Of a stretch of 58,299 nucleotides of DNA, positions 18,499 through 26,957 are shown piece after piece (within the stretch, counting starts at the first letter, position 1; each line of letters opens with the position of its first letter). The stretch is from assembly GCA_902610105.1 (NCBI GenBank), contig CACLUN010000001.1:1-58299 (forward strand), in the 5' to 3' direction. This DNA is from an uncultured Bacteroidota bacterium. Its GTDB lineage: Bacteria > Bacteroidota > Bacteroidia > Flavobacteriales > Flavobacteriaceae. The position numbers were made by a program, and so were the translations under genes. The notes beneath the pieces were generated by a model. The model was not told the origin of the DNA. It was given only the letters and a program-made list of their open reading frames with translations, and did no database searches.

Positions 18499-20199
18499 CT
18501 AAATAAACTCCTCTATTAACAAGTTAATTTTTTTATTTAATAACTCATCTTTAATTTTAAAATCATTTTTTGCATCAAGATTCGCATTAACGCTGAAATA
18601 ATATTTAATCTTAGGTTCAGTTCCACTAGGCCTAACAGCTACTCTTGTGCCATTTGATGACTCAAAAATTAGAAGATTCGATTTAGGAAAATTTAAAATT
18701 GACGAACAATTATTTAACTTATCATTTAATAATGATTCTTTATAATCATAAATTTTTATTATAGGATCATCAGCTAGTCTGTTGGGTGGATTATCTCTTA
18801 ATGAATTAATTTTTTCACTAATTTTTTTAAATCCTTTTTCTCCCTTTTCAGTTATTGATAATAGTTTCTCTTTGTAGAAACCATATTTTAAATAACAGTC
18901 AATTAGTCTCTCAAAAAATGAAGAGTTTTTCTCTTTTAGCTCATTACATAATCCTGAAATTAATAATGATGAAGTAAGTGCATCTTTATCTCTAACAAAA
19001 TCACCAGCTAAAAAACCATAACTTTCCTCACCACCGCATATATAATTTAATGATGGAAAATCATTTATCATTTTTCCTATCCACTTAAAACCAGTCAAAG
19101 ACAAAATTAATTTTACTTTATTTTTATCCGCTATTTTTTGCATCATTGGTGTAGAGACCACTGTACTTGCAATGAATGATTTAGTTTTTTCATATTGTAA
19201 TCTTGATAGTAAAAAATCTGTTAATACAATCATTGATTGATTCCCATTTATTTGTACAAAATCACCATTAAAGTCTTTTACAACTATACCAAATCTATCT
19301 GCATCTGGGTCTGTTCCGATAACCAAATCACTATTATTTTTTTTAGCTATTTCAATTGCATCTATTAATGCTAACTTGTCTTCAGGATTTGATGATTTTA
19401 CATGAGTAAAATTACCATCAGGAATCATTTGTTTATCAACTAGTTTAAGTTCTGAAAATCCTGTTTTTTTCAAAAGGTTTGGAATGAGTTTATATGATGT
19501 TCCATGTAAAGAAGTAAAAACAATTTTTAAATTTTTTTCTGAATTTGAATACAATTTATTGAAAAAGGATAATGATTTTTCAACGTATAATTTCTCTATT
19601 GAGCTGTCTAACGTATGAATTAAATTTTTATTTTTTTTGAATTTTATTTCTGAATATTCGACTTTATCAATTTCTTCAGTTAATCTACTATCAACAGGTG
19701 GGACAATTTGTCCTCCGTCTTCCCAATAAACTTTATAACCATTATATTCTTTTGGATTATGTGAAGCTGTGAGTACTATTCCGCATTTACATTTTAGTTC
19801 TTTGATAGCAAAAGATACGATCGGGGTAGGCTGAATGGATTTAAATTTATATACTTTTATCCCATTAGATGAGAAGACTTTACTAACTATCTTTTCTAAA
19901 TCCTCTCCATTGTTCCTGCAATCTCTTCCTATAACAACTGATATTTTTTTATTTTTAAATTTATTATTTAAATAATTTGATATTCCCTGAGTAGTTTTTC
20001 CAAAAGTATATTTATTTACTCTATTTGGACCAACTCCCATTATCCCTCTCATTCCTCCAGTTCCAAATTCAAGATTTTTGTAGAATGAGTCATCAAAATC
20101 ATTTTGATTAACCTTCTTTAAATTGATTACGTTTGAAACAGTTTTTTTATCAAAAATATCAGATGTCCATTCATCAAAACTTTTTAATTTAAAACTCAT
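18499..20199 (-). CDS. Phospho-sugar mutase (phosphoglucomutase/phosphomannomutase family)
   Basis: This alpha-D-phosphohexomutase interconverts hexose 1- and 6-phosphates, feeding sugar nucleotides to envelope polysaccharides. The four family loops are visible: the phospho-serine loop TASHNPKEYNGYK (Ser146), the metal loop GTDPDADRFG near 297, the sugar loop GGEESYGFLAGD near 400, and the phosphate-binding loop RPSGTEPKIKYYF near 530. At 566 residues it is the long bacterial type resembling Bacillus PgcA, rather than the 450-residue GlmM/ManB type. Substrate preference cannot be decided from sequence. It abuts the MsbA-like gene and follows the glycosyltransferase gene by two bases. Confidence 0.93.
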   Translation of the reverse strand: MSFKLKSFDEWTSDIFDKKTVSNVINLKKVNQNDFDDSFYKNLEFGTGGMRGIMGVGPNRVNKYTFGKTTQGISNYLNNKFKNKKISVVIGRDCRNNGEDLEKIVSKVFSSNGIKVYKFKSIQPTPIVSFAIKELKCKCGIVLTASHNPKEYNGYKVYWEDGGQIVPPVDSRLTEEIDKVEYSEIKFKKNKNLIHTLDSSIEKLYVEKSLSFFNKLYSNSEKNLKIVFTSLHGTSYKLIPNLLKKTGFSELKLVDKQMIPDGNFTHVKSSNPEDKLALIDAIEIAKKNNSDLVIGTDPDADRFGIVVKDFNGDFVQINGNQSMIVLTDFLLSRLQYEKTKSFIASTVVSTPMMQKIADKNKVKLILSLTGFKWIGKMINDFPSLNYICGGEESYGFLAGDFVRDKDALTSSLLISGLCNELKEKNSSFFERLIDCYLKYGFYKEKLLSITEKGEKGFKKISEKINSLRDNPPNRLADDPIIKIYDYKESLLNDKLNNCSSILNFPKSNLLIFESSNGTRVAVRPSGTEPKIKYYFSVNANLDAKNDFKIKDELLNKKINLLIEEFI

Positions 20200-20201
20200 A
20201 A

Positions 20202-21152
20202 TTATTTTGAATTGGTCTTTTCACTAATTGTATAATTATCTTTATTCTTCCTTGTTCTTAAAATCAATTCGCCAAGAAAACCTGCTAGAAAAAATTGAAG
20301 ACCAATTACCATGGTAGCTAGGGATATAAAAAATTCAGGTCTATCTGTAATTAATCTTCCAGATTTATTTATAAATAATTTATCAACTCCTATGTATATT
20401 GAAAAGAATAAAGCAACCAACAAAATTATTGTACCAAATAAGCCAAAAAAATGCATAGGTCTTTTACCGAATCTTTGAACGAATGATAATGTCAATAAAT
20501 CTAAAAAACCTTTCATGAATCTATCTGCCCCATATTTGGTCTTTCCGTATTTTCTTGGGTGATGTTTAACAACCTTTTCTGATATTTTATTAAAACCACA
20601 GTTTTTTGCTAACACTGGTATATATCTATGCATTCCCCCAGTCAATTCAATCTCCTTAATAACAGATTTTTTATATGCCTTTATTCCACAGTTAAAATCA
20701 TGCAAATTTATACCTGATGATTTTCTAGCAGCCCAATTAAATAGTTTGGATGGAATATTTTTAAAAATAACAGAATCATATCTCTTTTTTTTCCATCCAG
20801 AAACTAAATCATAGCCCTCATTTTTAACCATATTATAAAGTGGAATTATCTCATTAGGGTCATCCTGAAGATCTGCATCCATTGTAATAACTACCGTTCC
20901 TTTAGCATTAGAAAATCCAGCTGAAAGTGCCATGGATTTACCATAGTTTTTTAAAAATCTTAATCCAATAATATTTGGGTATTTTTCTGAAATATTAGCT
21001 ATTTTTTTCCACGAATCATCTTTACTTCCATCATCAACGTAAATAATTTCAACATCTATATTTGAATTTGAAATAATTTCATTAATCTTCTTATTTAATT
21101 CAAAAATCGAGTCACCTTCGTTGAAAAGAGGAATTACTAAAGATAAATCCAT
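20202..21152 (-). CDS. Family 2 glycosyltransferase, DPM1/GtrB-like, membrane anchored
   Basis: The N-terminal GT-A domain begins LSVVIPLFNEGDS-like (here LSLVIPLFNE), with VDDGSKDDSW at 39-48 and the metal/nucleotide motif MDADLQDDP at 91-99 (DAD 92-94). Two transmembrane helices follow, at about 229-251 and 273-297. This is the layout of polyprenyl-phosphate hexose transferases such as GtrB or DPM1, which move a sugar from UDP- or GDP-sugar to undecaprenyl phosphate at the inner membrane. The exact sugar is unknown. It sits in a tight operon with DUF4199, phosphohexomutase and MsbA-like genes. Confidence 0.9.
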   Translation of the reverse strand: MDLSLVIPLFNEGDSIFELNKKINEIISNSNIDVEIIYVDDGSKDDSWKKIANISEKYPNIIGLRFLKNYGKSMALSAGFSNAKGTVVITMDADLQDDPNEIIPLYNMVKNEGYDLVSGWKKKRYDSVIFKNIPSKLFNWAARKSSGINLHDFNCGIKAYKKSVIKEIELTGGMHRYIPVLAKNCGFNKISEKVVKHHPRKYGKTKYGADRFMKGFLDLLTLSFVQRFGKRPMHFFGLFGTIILLVALFFSIYIGVDKLFINKSGRLITDRPEFFISLATMVIGLQFFLAGFLGELILRTRKNKDNYTISEKTNSK

Positions 21153-21154
21153 TG

Positions 21155-21685
21155 TTATTTTTCAGATTTTTGAACAAAAACACCTATTACCAGGCTAAAC
21201 ATAAATCCAATAAATAAATTTACTCCTATAATAAATGGATAAACTATATTTTCTGTCCATTCAATATAACTTCTGAACTCTTCAAAGGTCCAATAACTAT
21301 TTGTTTGTGGATTTGTCATTTGTTCAGGATTTTCAGCAATAGCTGTCTCATAAGACATTTGCCAAACTGTATCCCAATATGTAGGCTCAAAAATATTAAT
21401 TAGTAATAAAAAATAAATTATTGATACAACAACATATACACTTGAAAGACCAGTTCCTAATTTTAAAATTGTATTTAATTTAATTATGCCATTATTTTTC
21501 TTTTTGAAATTTAAAATACAGGCAGTAATCCCTGAGAAAAGGATAATAAAACTAATAACTAATGAAAGCGGGTCATTCTCATAATGAGTTCCTAAAAAAA
21601 ACTGCATTAAAGAAAAAGAAACCCCAAAAAAAGAAGTAATTAGACCAAAATTTATTATATGATTTCTAGCAGAAATATTTTTCAT
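21155..21685 (-). CDS. DUF4199 family integral membrane protein
   Basis: This 176-residue membrane protein of the Bacteroidota family DUF4199 has no known function. It has four predicted hydrophobic helices (about 10-30, 38-60, 76-98 and 148-170). The loop between helices 3 and 4 is hydrophilic and contains the family-typical stretch before FIIGVNLFIGFMFSLVIG. It is the first gene of a minus-strand operon and lies two bases from the glycosyltransferase. The fixed neighbourhood of DUF4199 with a GtrB-like glycosyltransferase suggests an envelope role (inference). Confidence 0.82.
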   Translation of the reverse strand: MKNISARNHIINFGLITSFFGVSFSLMQFFLGTHYENDPLSLVISFIILFSGITACILNFKKKNNGIIKLNTILKLGTGLSSVYVVVSIIYFLLLINIFEPTYWDTVWQMSYETAIAENPEQMTNPQTNSYWTFEEFRSYIEWTENIVYPFIIGVNLFIGFMFSLVIGVFVQKSEK

Positions 21686-21730
21686 TTATAATTGTAAATT
21701 TAGTTAGAATTTATCTATTCTAAATATTCA

Positions 21731-21760
21731 TTGCATAATAATAAAAAAAAACTAAATTTG
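21731..21760 (+). promoter_or_regulatory. Promoter TTG-N19-TAAATTTG for rpmE2
   Basis: TTG lies at 21731-21733 and TAAATTTG at 21753-21760, with exactly 19 bases between. Both parts match the Bacteroidota sigma-A consensus except that the fourth -33 base is A rather than T. The box ends 17 bases before the rpmE2 ATG. Confidence 0.65.
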
Positions 21761-21777
21761 CAGCCACTATTTGACTG

Positions 21778-22209
21778 ATGAAAAAAGGTTTACATCCAGA
21801 GAATTACAGATTAGTTGCATTTAAAGATATGTCTAACAATGATGTATTTATAACTAAATCTGCTGTCGAAACTAAAGATTCAATTAAAGTTGATGGAGTT
21901 GACTATCCATTGGTTAAGTTAGAAATTTCTCGGACTTCACACCCTTATTATACGGGAAAAACAAAATTAGTTGATACAGCTGGTAGAATTGACAAGTTTA
22001 AAAACAGATATGCTAGTTTATCATTAAAAAATAAAAAATCACCAAATCAAGAATCTCCCATTGCTGAGGAGACACCAGTTTCCGAAGACGCACCAGTTGA
22101 GGAAACTCCAGTTGCTGAGGAGACACCAGTTGATGAGGCACCAGTTGAGGAAACTCCAGTTGCTGAAGAACCTCCGTCTGATGATGAAGAAAGTTCAAAG
22201 GAGAAATAG
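21778..22209 (+). CDS. rpmE2: Ribosomal protein bL31 type B with long acidic repeat tail
   Basis: Residues 1 to about 85 form a normal bL31 type B (starts MKKGLHPENYRLVAFKD; no zinc cysteines, so the C-minus type), a protein of the large-subunit central protuberance that bridges to the small subunit. Residues 86-143 form an extra 58-residue tail with tandem P-V-x-E-E/E-T-P units, strongly acidic and probably disordered. The tail is visible in DNA as near-identical repeats. Ordinary type B L31 is 80-90 residues, so this one is far longer. The gene has its own good promoter and converges on the binding-protein gene with three bases between stops. Confidence 0.92.
   Translation: MKKGLHPENYRLVAFKDMSNNDVFITKSAVETKDSIKVDGVDYPLVKLEISRTSHPYYTGKTKLVDTAGRIDKFKNRYASLSLKNKKSPNQESPIAEETPVSEDAPVEETPVAEETPVDEAPVEETPVAEEPPSDDEESSKEK
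22061..22168 (+). repeat. Degenerate tandem repeats encoding the L31 acidic tail
   Basis: The 29-base stretch starting at 22090 recurs exactly at 22138 (period 48). The 20-base stretch 22061-22080 recurs exactly at 22112-22131 (period 51). Both encode PV(A/D)EE(T/A)P-type units. The period is a multiple of three, so unit gain or loss would keep the frame. Confidence 0.8.
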
Positions 22210-22212
22210 TAT

Positions 22213-23796
22213 CTATTTTTTTTTATAAACAGTTTTTAAATCAAGAATATTTAATGGATTATTCTTCAGTCCAAAAATGTTTTTTTGTTTTAACCTAACA
22301 CTCATGTCATAATATAAAGGAATGATCGGAGAATACTTTTTAATAATTTCTTCCATTTTTTCATAAATCTTATTTAACTCATCTTTTTTCTTTAACGACA
22401 GTGTTTGTTCGTAAAGTTTATCATATTCTTCATTTTGGAAAAATGTATAATTGGGACCATAAGGTGTATGATTTTTTGAATAAAAAAGTGAAAAATAATT
22501 TTCTGGATTGGCATAATCAGCAATCCAGCTAGCTCGGAAAATGTTAAACTTACCTGTTGCTTTACCTTGCCTTAATATGGAAGGAGGAGTAATATTAATT
22601 TTTAAATCAATACCTAATGATTTCAATTCAGATTGGATAAATTCTAAAATATCTAAATATTGGGCATCAGTTGTCAAATCTAAACTTATATTTTGAAGGT
22701 CATTAATTTTTTTATACTCGTTTAAGTATTTATGTGCTAATTCAGTATTTTTAAAATATCTATTTGAATAAAATTCATTATTTAATCCATTAGGAACTAA
22801 TCCACTCGAGGCTGGATAACCAATATTCTTTCTTAAAAATTTCATCATTTTTTCTCTATCAATTGCATAATTAATAGCCTTTCTAAGAAGTATATCTTTT
22901 TCAAGGTTTACCGAAGTATTAAAACCTATATACTCAGTGTTTAAATAAGGACTTTTTGAAAGTGAATACTCATCTTTTAAATTTTCATTAAGATTACCAT
23001 CAAAATTGAATATTTGGTCAATAATTGTATTTTCAGGTGAACTAATAAAATCTAAATTTCCAGATAAAAACTCCATAAATTCACTTTTTTTGTCAGGAAT
23101 GAATCTTGTAGAAATTGCATCTAAATATGGCAATCTATTACCTGATTGATCGAATTCGTGATAATTTTCATTTTTAACCAATACCAATTTTATATTTTCA
23201 TCCCATCTTTTGAATTTAAATGGACCAGTCCCAATAGGTTTTTTTGAAAATGAATTTCCTAGTGATTGAACTACCTCTTTTGGAACAACTGAGCAATATT
23301 TCATTGTTAAAATTTCAAGAAAGGAATTAAACTCATTGTATAGATGAATTTCAAAAATTGAATCATTAATTGCTCCAAAACTTTCTACATTGTTCATGAC
23401 CCAAGCACCTGGTGATGCAACATCATTATCTATTAATCTATTAAAACTATATTCAAAGTCATAAGCATTTACATTTCTTGACTGACCATTCTCAAAATAC
23501 TCTGATTCATGGAAATAAATATCATTTTTAATTTTAAAAATATATGTTTTTTTATCCGCACTAATAGTCCAAGTTTCTGCAATGTCTGGCACAACATTGA
23601 GATTATTATCCATTTTTACTAGGCCATTAAAAATTTGATTGCATGGCCAAATATTTCTTAGTGTTGATGAAAATACAGGATCTAGTGAACTAATATTTGA
23701 ATATTCATTATATCTAAATATATTTTCAGATTTTATTTCCGAGTTATCACAGGAAATAAAAATAATAACAATAATTGCGAATATTTTTTTAATCAT
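22213..23796 (-). CDS. Peptide/oligopeptide-binding lipoprotein (ABC solute-binding family 5)
   Basis: This 527-residue solute-binding protein of the OppA/DppA class has a lipoprotein signal: a hydrophobic stretch to residue 15, then Cys16 in IFISCDN. Family features are SLDPVFSSTLRN near the N-terminus, LAETW-like DIAETWTISADKKTYIFKIK, YDFEYSFNRL near 140, and GTGPFKFKRWDEN near 200. Such proteins bind peptides or other small solutes in the periplasm and hand them to a DppBCDF-type permease. No permease or ATPase gene lies nearby. Its partner must be elsewhere, or it acts as a receptor or chaperone. It converges with rpmE2. Confidence 0.9.
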   Translation of the reverse strand: MIKKIFAIIVIIFISCDNSEIKSENIFRYNEYSNISSLDPVFSSTLRNIWPCNQIFNGLVKMDNNLNVVPDIAETWTISADKKTYIFKIKNDIYFHESEYFENGQSRNVNAYDFEYSFNRLIDNDVASPGAWVMNNVESFGAINDSIFEIHLYNEFNSFLEILTMKYCSVVPKEVVQSLGNSFSKKPIGTGPFKFKRWDENIKLVLVKNENYHEFDQSGNRLPYLDAISTRFIPDKKSEFMEFLSGNLDFISSPENTIIDQIFNFDGNLNENLKDEYSLSKSPYLNTEYIGFNTSVNLEKDILLRKAINYAIDREKMMKFLRKNIGYPASSGLVPNGLNNEFYSNRYFKNTELAHKYLNEYKKINDLQNISLDLTTDAQYLDILEFIQSELKSLGIDLKINITPPSILRQGKATGKFNIFRASWIADYANPENYFSLFYSKNHTPYGPNYTFFQNEEYDKLYEQTLSLKKKDELNKIYEKMEEIIKKYSPIIPLYYDMSVRLKQKNIFGLKNNPLNILDLKTVYKKK

Positions 23797-23814
23797 GTTT
23801 TTATAATATAAAAT

Positions 23815-23822
23815 TATATTTG
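23815..23822 (+). promoter_or_regulatory. Candidate -7 box (TATATTTG) for mtaB
   Basis: This is an exact TAnnTTTG match, 12 bases upstream of the mtaB TTG start, in the 38-base divergent gap to the binding-protein gene. No clear -33 TTTG is seen. Confidence 0.45.
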
Positions 23823-23834
23823 CAAAAAAAATAA

Positions 23835-25163
23835 TTGAAAGTAGCTTTCAAAACATTAGGTTGTAAACTAAATTACTCAGAAACGTCATCAATTTCAAGA
23901 GAATTTGTCAAAAAAGGATTTCAAAAGGTTAGCTTTAATGAATCCTCCGATATTTATATCATAAATACTTGTTCAGTCACTAACAATGCTGATAAAGAAT
24001 TTAAATATCTTGTAAACAAAGTAAAAAAGAAAAATCCTAAATCATCTGTTGTTGCAATCGGATGCTATGCCCAATTAAAACCAAAAAAAATATCAAAAAT
24101 ACTTGGTGTAGATCTAGTTGTTGGTGCTGACAAGAAGTTTGATGTTTTAAACTATATAAATCTTGATAATAAAGAAAATAATAATGTTCATTCTTGTGAA
24201 ATTAGTTCTGTAGACTTTTTCAAAAGTTCTTTTTCTATGGGTGAACGAACAAGGTCATTTTTAAAAGTGCAAGATGGATGTGATTATAAATGTACATATT
24301 GTACCATACCGTTGGCTAGAGGCAAGTCAAGGAGCGGACAAATTTTAAAACTAGTTGACGATGCAAAATATTTAGTTTCAAATGGTATTAAGGAAATTGT
24401 TCTAACTGGTGTTAATATTGGAGATTTTGGGATTTTTGATATTAATTCTGGTGTAAAAGAAAGTAATTTCTTAGAGTTAATTAAACATTTTAATAAAATT
24501 AGAAATTTAGCCAGAATAAGAATTTCATCAATTGAGCCAAACCTTCTAAGCAATGAAATAATTGATTTTGTTTTTAACAGTAAAAAATTTGTCAATCATT
24601 TTCATATTCCATTGCAAAGTGGATCAGACAAAATCCTAAAGTTGATGAAGAGAAGATATTTAACTCGTCTTTATGAATCTAGAATAAACAAAATAAAAGA
24701 TTTGATGCCAAACTGTTGTGTCGGTGTTGATGTAATTGTTGGATTTCCCGGTGAAACAGAGAAAGATTTTAATCAAACATTAAATTTTTTAAGAAAATTG
24801 GACATTTCTTATTTACATGTATTTTCATATTCAGATAGAGACAACACTGAATCTAATTTAATTGAAAATAAGGTTTCTAATCATATAAAGTCCAAAAGAA
24901 GTAAAATTCTGCGAGAATTATCAATAAAAAAGAAGAGGACTTTTTATCAGAATAATATAAATAATGAAAGACCTGTTTTATTTGAATCCAAGAATTCTCA
25001 TGGATATATTTTTGGATATACAGACAATTATATTAGAGTTAAAGCAATTTGGTCAAAAGAATTAGTAGACAATATCATAAATTGTAAGCTTGAGAAAATT
25101 GATGATGATTTAACAGTAAGGGCGAAAGCTTTAATCAACACACCTAAAGTCTTACACCAATAG
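23835..25163 (+). CDS. mtaB: tRNA (t6A37)-C2 methylthiotransferase, radical SAM
   Basis: MtaB converts t6A to ms2t6A at position 37 of ANN-decoding tRNAs. The N-terminal UPF0004 domain supplies three cysteines (LGCKLNY, NTCSVTN and IGCYAQ) for the auxiliary cluster. The radical SAM motif CxxxCxxC is in GCDYKCTYCTIPLARG near residue 151. GFPGET near 305 and the C-terminal TRAM-like region complete the layout. LGCKLNxSE at the N-terminus separates MtaB from MiaB/RimO. The start is TTG at 23835 because the conserved KVAFKTLGCK follows immediately. The 3' end overlaps the convergent GNAT-like gene by 20 bases. Confidence 0.92.
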   Translation: MKVAFKTLGCKLNYSETSSISREFVKKGFQKVSFNESSDIYIINTCSVTNNADKEFKYLVNKVKKKNPKSSVVAIGCYAQLKPKKISKILGVDLVVGADKKFDVLNYINLDNKENNNVHSCEISSVDFFKSSFSMGERTRSFLKVQDGCDYKCTYCTIPLARGKSRSGQILKLVDDAKYLVSNGIKEIVLTGVNIGDFGIFDINSGVKESNFLELIKHFNKIRNLARIRISSIEPNLLSNEIIDFVFNSKKFVNHFHIPLQSGSDKILKLMKRRYLTRLYESRINKIKDLMPNCCVGVDVIVGFPGETEKDFNQTLNFLRKLDISYLHVFSYSDRDNTESNLIENKVSNHIKSKRSKILRELSIKKKRTFYQNNINNERPVLFESKNSHGYIFGYTDNYIRVKAIWSKELVDNIINCKLEKIDDDLTVRAKALINTPKVLHQ

Positions 25164-25434
25164 GTAATAAGTCCATATATTCCTTATTACTTTTTAAAAA
25201 CCTTTTAATTTCTGAAGATGTGGGCATCATTCTTAGTTTCCTGTCTTTAATAATTTCAAATATTTGGACTAAAAACTCTTCTTTAAAATCATCTGTAGTA
25301 TTTTCCGGTAATATAATTTTTGTGAGAAAGATTTTTCTTTCTTGTAGAGCATATTCAACTTTTGCCAACTGACCATTGATACTAACTTCAAATTGTCTCA
25401 GGAAGTTATTATCATTAATGTTTAATGTTGACAT
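25144..25434 (-). CDS. Small GNAT-like protein (COG2388/YjdJ type)
   Basis: This 96-residue cytosolic protein resembles the small single-domain GNAT group (YjdJ-like, also related to human GTLF3B-type proteins). The pattern is an N-terminal beta-strand pair (QFEVSINGQLAKVEYALQERKIFLTKIILPE), a helix (EEFLVQIFEIIKDR), and the LRMMPTSSEIKRFLKSNKEY end that corresponds to the usual CPYVxxYxxxHPEY segment. The acetyl-CoA loop expected between them (R/Q-x-x-G-x-G/A) is replaced by NTTDDFKEEF, so enzyme activity is doubtful. The role is unknown. It has a -7-like box inside a palindrome upstream and overlaps mtaB at the 3' end. Confidence 0.7.
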   Translation of the reverse strand: MSTLNINDNNFLRQFEVSINGQLAKVEYALQERKIFLTKIILPENTTDDFKEEFLVQIFEIIKDRKLRMMPTSSEIKRFLKSNKEYMDLLPIGVRL

Positions 25435-25462
25435 TGAATTAGTTAGTTATTATTTTTGTAAG

Positions 25463-25485
25463 ATGCAAATATACAAAATTTGCAT
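25463..25485. promoter_or_regulatory. Palindrome ATGCAAAT-N7-ATTTGCAT between divergent genes
   Basis: An inverted repeat with perfect 8-base arms (25463-25470 and 25478-25485) and a 7-base spacer lies in the 70-base gap between the GNAT-like gene and the hydrolase gene. It contains the minus-strand -7-like box TATATTTG (25466-25473). It could be an operator for one or both genes. Confidence 0.4.
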
Positions 25486-25504
25486 TGATTTACATTATTA
25501 AACC

Positions 25505-26170
25505 ATGAATCAAGCTAACATATACAATGTTTACATGATGCCAGGAATGGCAGCAAACTCTAAAATTTTTGATTTTATAAGTTTGCCTGAAAACTTTAAT
25601 ATACATATTCTGGATTGGGAAATGCCTATTGACGATGAATCTATTGAGGATTATTCATTAAGGATTTCAAAAAAAATTAAAGGGGAAAATATAGTTTTAA
25701 TCGGAGTTTCTTTTGGTGGAATAATTGTTCAAGAAATATCTAAATTAATAAAGGCTTTTAAAATAATTATTATTTCAAGTATAAAAAATAAAAACGAATT
25801 ACCATTGATGATGCAACTTAGCAGAACAACAAAAGCATACAAATTTTTTAATAGCAAATGGATAAATGATTTTGAGGCACTTGCTCTTTTTGTTTTTGGG
25901 CCAATAGTTAGGAATAGAATTGAACTTTACAGAAAATATTTATCTGTCAGGGATGAAAACTACTTAAAATGGTCAATTGATAGGATGGTTAATTGGAATC
26001 AAGAAAAATCACTAAACAAAATAATTCACATACATGGATCTAATGACTTAGTTTTTCCGTCTATCTACATTAAACAGGCAATTTTTTTAAAAGGAGGAAC
26101 ACACGCAATAATTCTCAGAAAGGCAGCTTGGTTTAATAAAAATCTTCCAAAAATTATCTCTGAAAATTAG
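25505..26170 (+). CDS. Alpha/beta hydrolase fold protein
   Basis: This 221-residue cytosolic alpha/beta hydrolase has the nucleophile elbow GVSFGG (Ser69), an oxyanion region near YMMPGMAANS at 10-19, and a late HGSNDLVFP with a candidate acid (Asp near 182), followed by the catalytic His in GGTHAII near 204. There is no signal peptide. Members of this compact type are often annotated as thioesterase- or carboxylesterase-like, and the substrate cannot be inferred. Its ATG at 25505 is 70 bases from the divergent GNAT-like gene. It converges on the TPR gene with a four-base overlap of stops. Confidence 0.83.
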   Translation: MNQANIYNVYMMPGMAANSKIFDFISLPENFNIHILDWEMPIDDESIEDYSLRISKKIKGENIVLIGVSFGGIIVQEISKLIKAFKIIIISSIKNKNELPLMMQLSRTTKAYKFFNSKWINDFEALALFVFGPIVRNRIELYRKYLSVRDENYLKWSIDRMVNWNQEKSLNKIIHIHGSNDLVFPSIYIKQAIFLKGGTHAIILRKAAWFNKNLPKIISEN

Positions 26171-26682
26171 ATTTTCCTCATTTGTGTTTGCATTAACTTT
26201 ATTTGCTGAGTCATAAGACCATGTTTATCTAGTTTTTTTGCTTCATTTAAAAGTAATGTTGCCTCTCTTTTTCTTCTTTTTTGCATTAGAATTCCTGCTA
26301 AGCTTAATTTAGCCATAGCAAGGTCCTGGTTCATATTTAAACCATAAGAAATAGCTTTTTTAAAATACTTCTCTGCTGTTGTTAAGTTTCTTTGAGAATA
26401 AACAATGCCAAATAAATAATTGTAGTAACCTACTTGTTTTTGTATTAATGCAGATTCTGGATTTTTAATCTTTAGCAACCATTTTTCTGTACCCTCAAAA
26501 TCTTGTTTTCTCATTCTAAGAAAAGCTAAAATCAGTATTTCATTTTTGAAATACAAAAGAAGAAATGTTAATGATAAAAAAATTAATGCAATTCCATTTC
26601 CAATATTGTCGCCAATGAATTGTTGAATAGAAAATCCTAAAATTGCAAAGCACAATATTAACTTAAAGACTTTATTGAACAT
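26167..26682 (-). CDS. Small membrane-anchored TPR-like protein, function unknown
   Basis: This 171-residue protein has two hydrophobic helices at the N-terminus (about 5-22 and 29-47), then helix pairs that read as two to three tetratricopeptide-like repeats (EGTEKWLLKIKNPESALIQ, YNYLFGIVYSQRNLTTAEKYFKKAI, AKLSLAGILMQKRRKREATLLLNEA). Proteins of this form are common and unnamed in Flavobacteriia. A scaffold or adaptor role at the inner membrane is plausible from the repeats alone. It is a single gene, divergent from rpmH and overlapping the hydrolase stop. Confidence 0.75.
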   Translation of the reverse strand: MFNKVFKLILCFAILGFSIQQFIGDNIGNGIALIFLSLTFLLLYFKNEILILAFLRMRKQDFEGTEKWLLKIKNPESALIQKQVGYYNYLFGIVYSQRNLTTAEKYFKKAISYGLNMNQDLAMAKLSLAGILMQKRRKREATLLLNEAKKLDKHGLMTQQIKLMQTQMRKI

Positions 26683-26774
26683 ATAGTTGTTTTAAGTAAA
26701 AGTAAAAAAAGAATTTTATATAATCTTTAAAATTAATTTATTGTATATTTAGCCGAAATTTAAAATTTTCCCTC

Positions 26775-26933
26775 ATGAAAAGAACTTTTCAACCATCAGT
26801 CAGAAAAAGAAAAAATAAACATGGTTTTAGAGAAAGAATGTCTACTACTGAGGGCAGAAAGGTATTATCAGCTAGAAGAAAAAAGGGAAGAAAAAAACTA
26901 AGTGTTTCAAGTGAACCAAGCCACAAGAAATGA
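26775..26933 (+). CDS. rpmH: Ribosomal protein bL34
   Basis: This is a 52-codon gene (ATG 26775, TGA 26931). The product begins [22 protein letters not shown] and continues with the classic [14 protein letters not shown], the highly basic bL34 of the large subunit. The length is normal for Bacteroidota, whose bL34 carries a few extra C-terminal residues (here SSEPSHKK). It stands outside the usual rpmH-rnpA operon: the next gene is carB, after a strong terminator. The upstream region holds TATATTTA (26744-26751), one mismatch from the -7 consensus. Confidence 0.97.
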   Translation: MKRTFQPSVRKRKNKHGFRERMSTTEGRKVLSARRKKGRKKLSVSSEPSHKK

Positions 26934-26957
26934 GTTAATAAAATTTAATAAAAAATG

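Noticed and set aside
22061..22168. CRISPR-like or mobile repeat
   Set aside because: The repeats are in frame, have no spacers and encode the PVxEE tail of L31.
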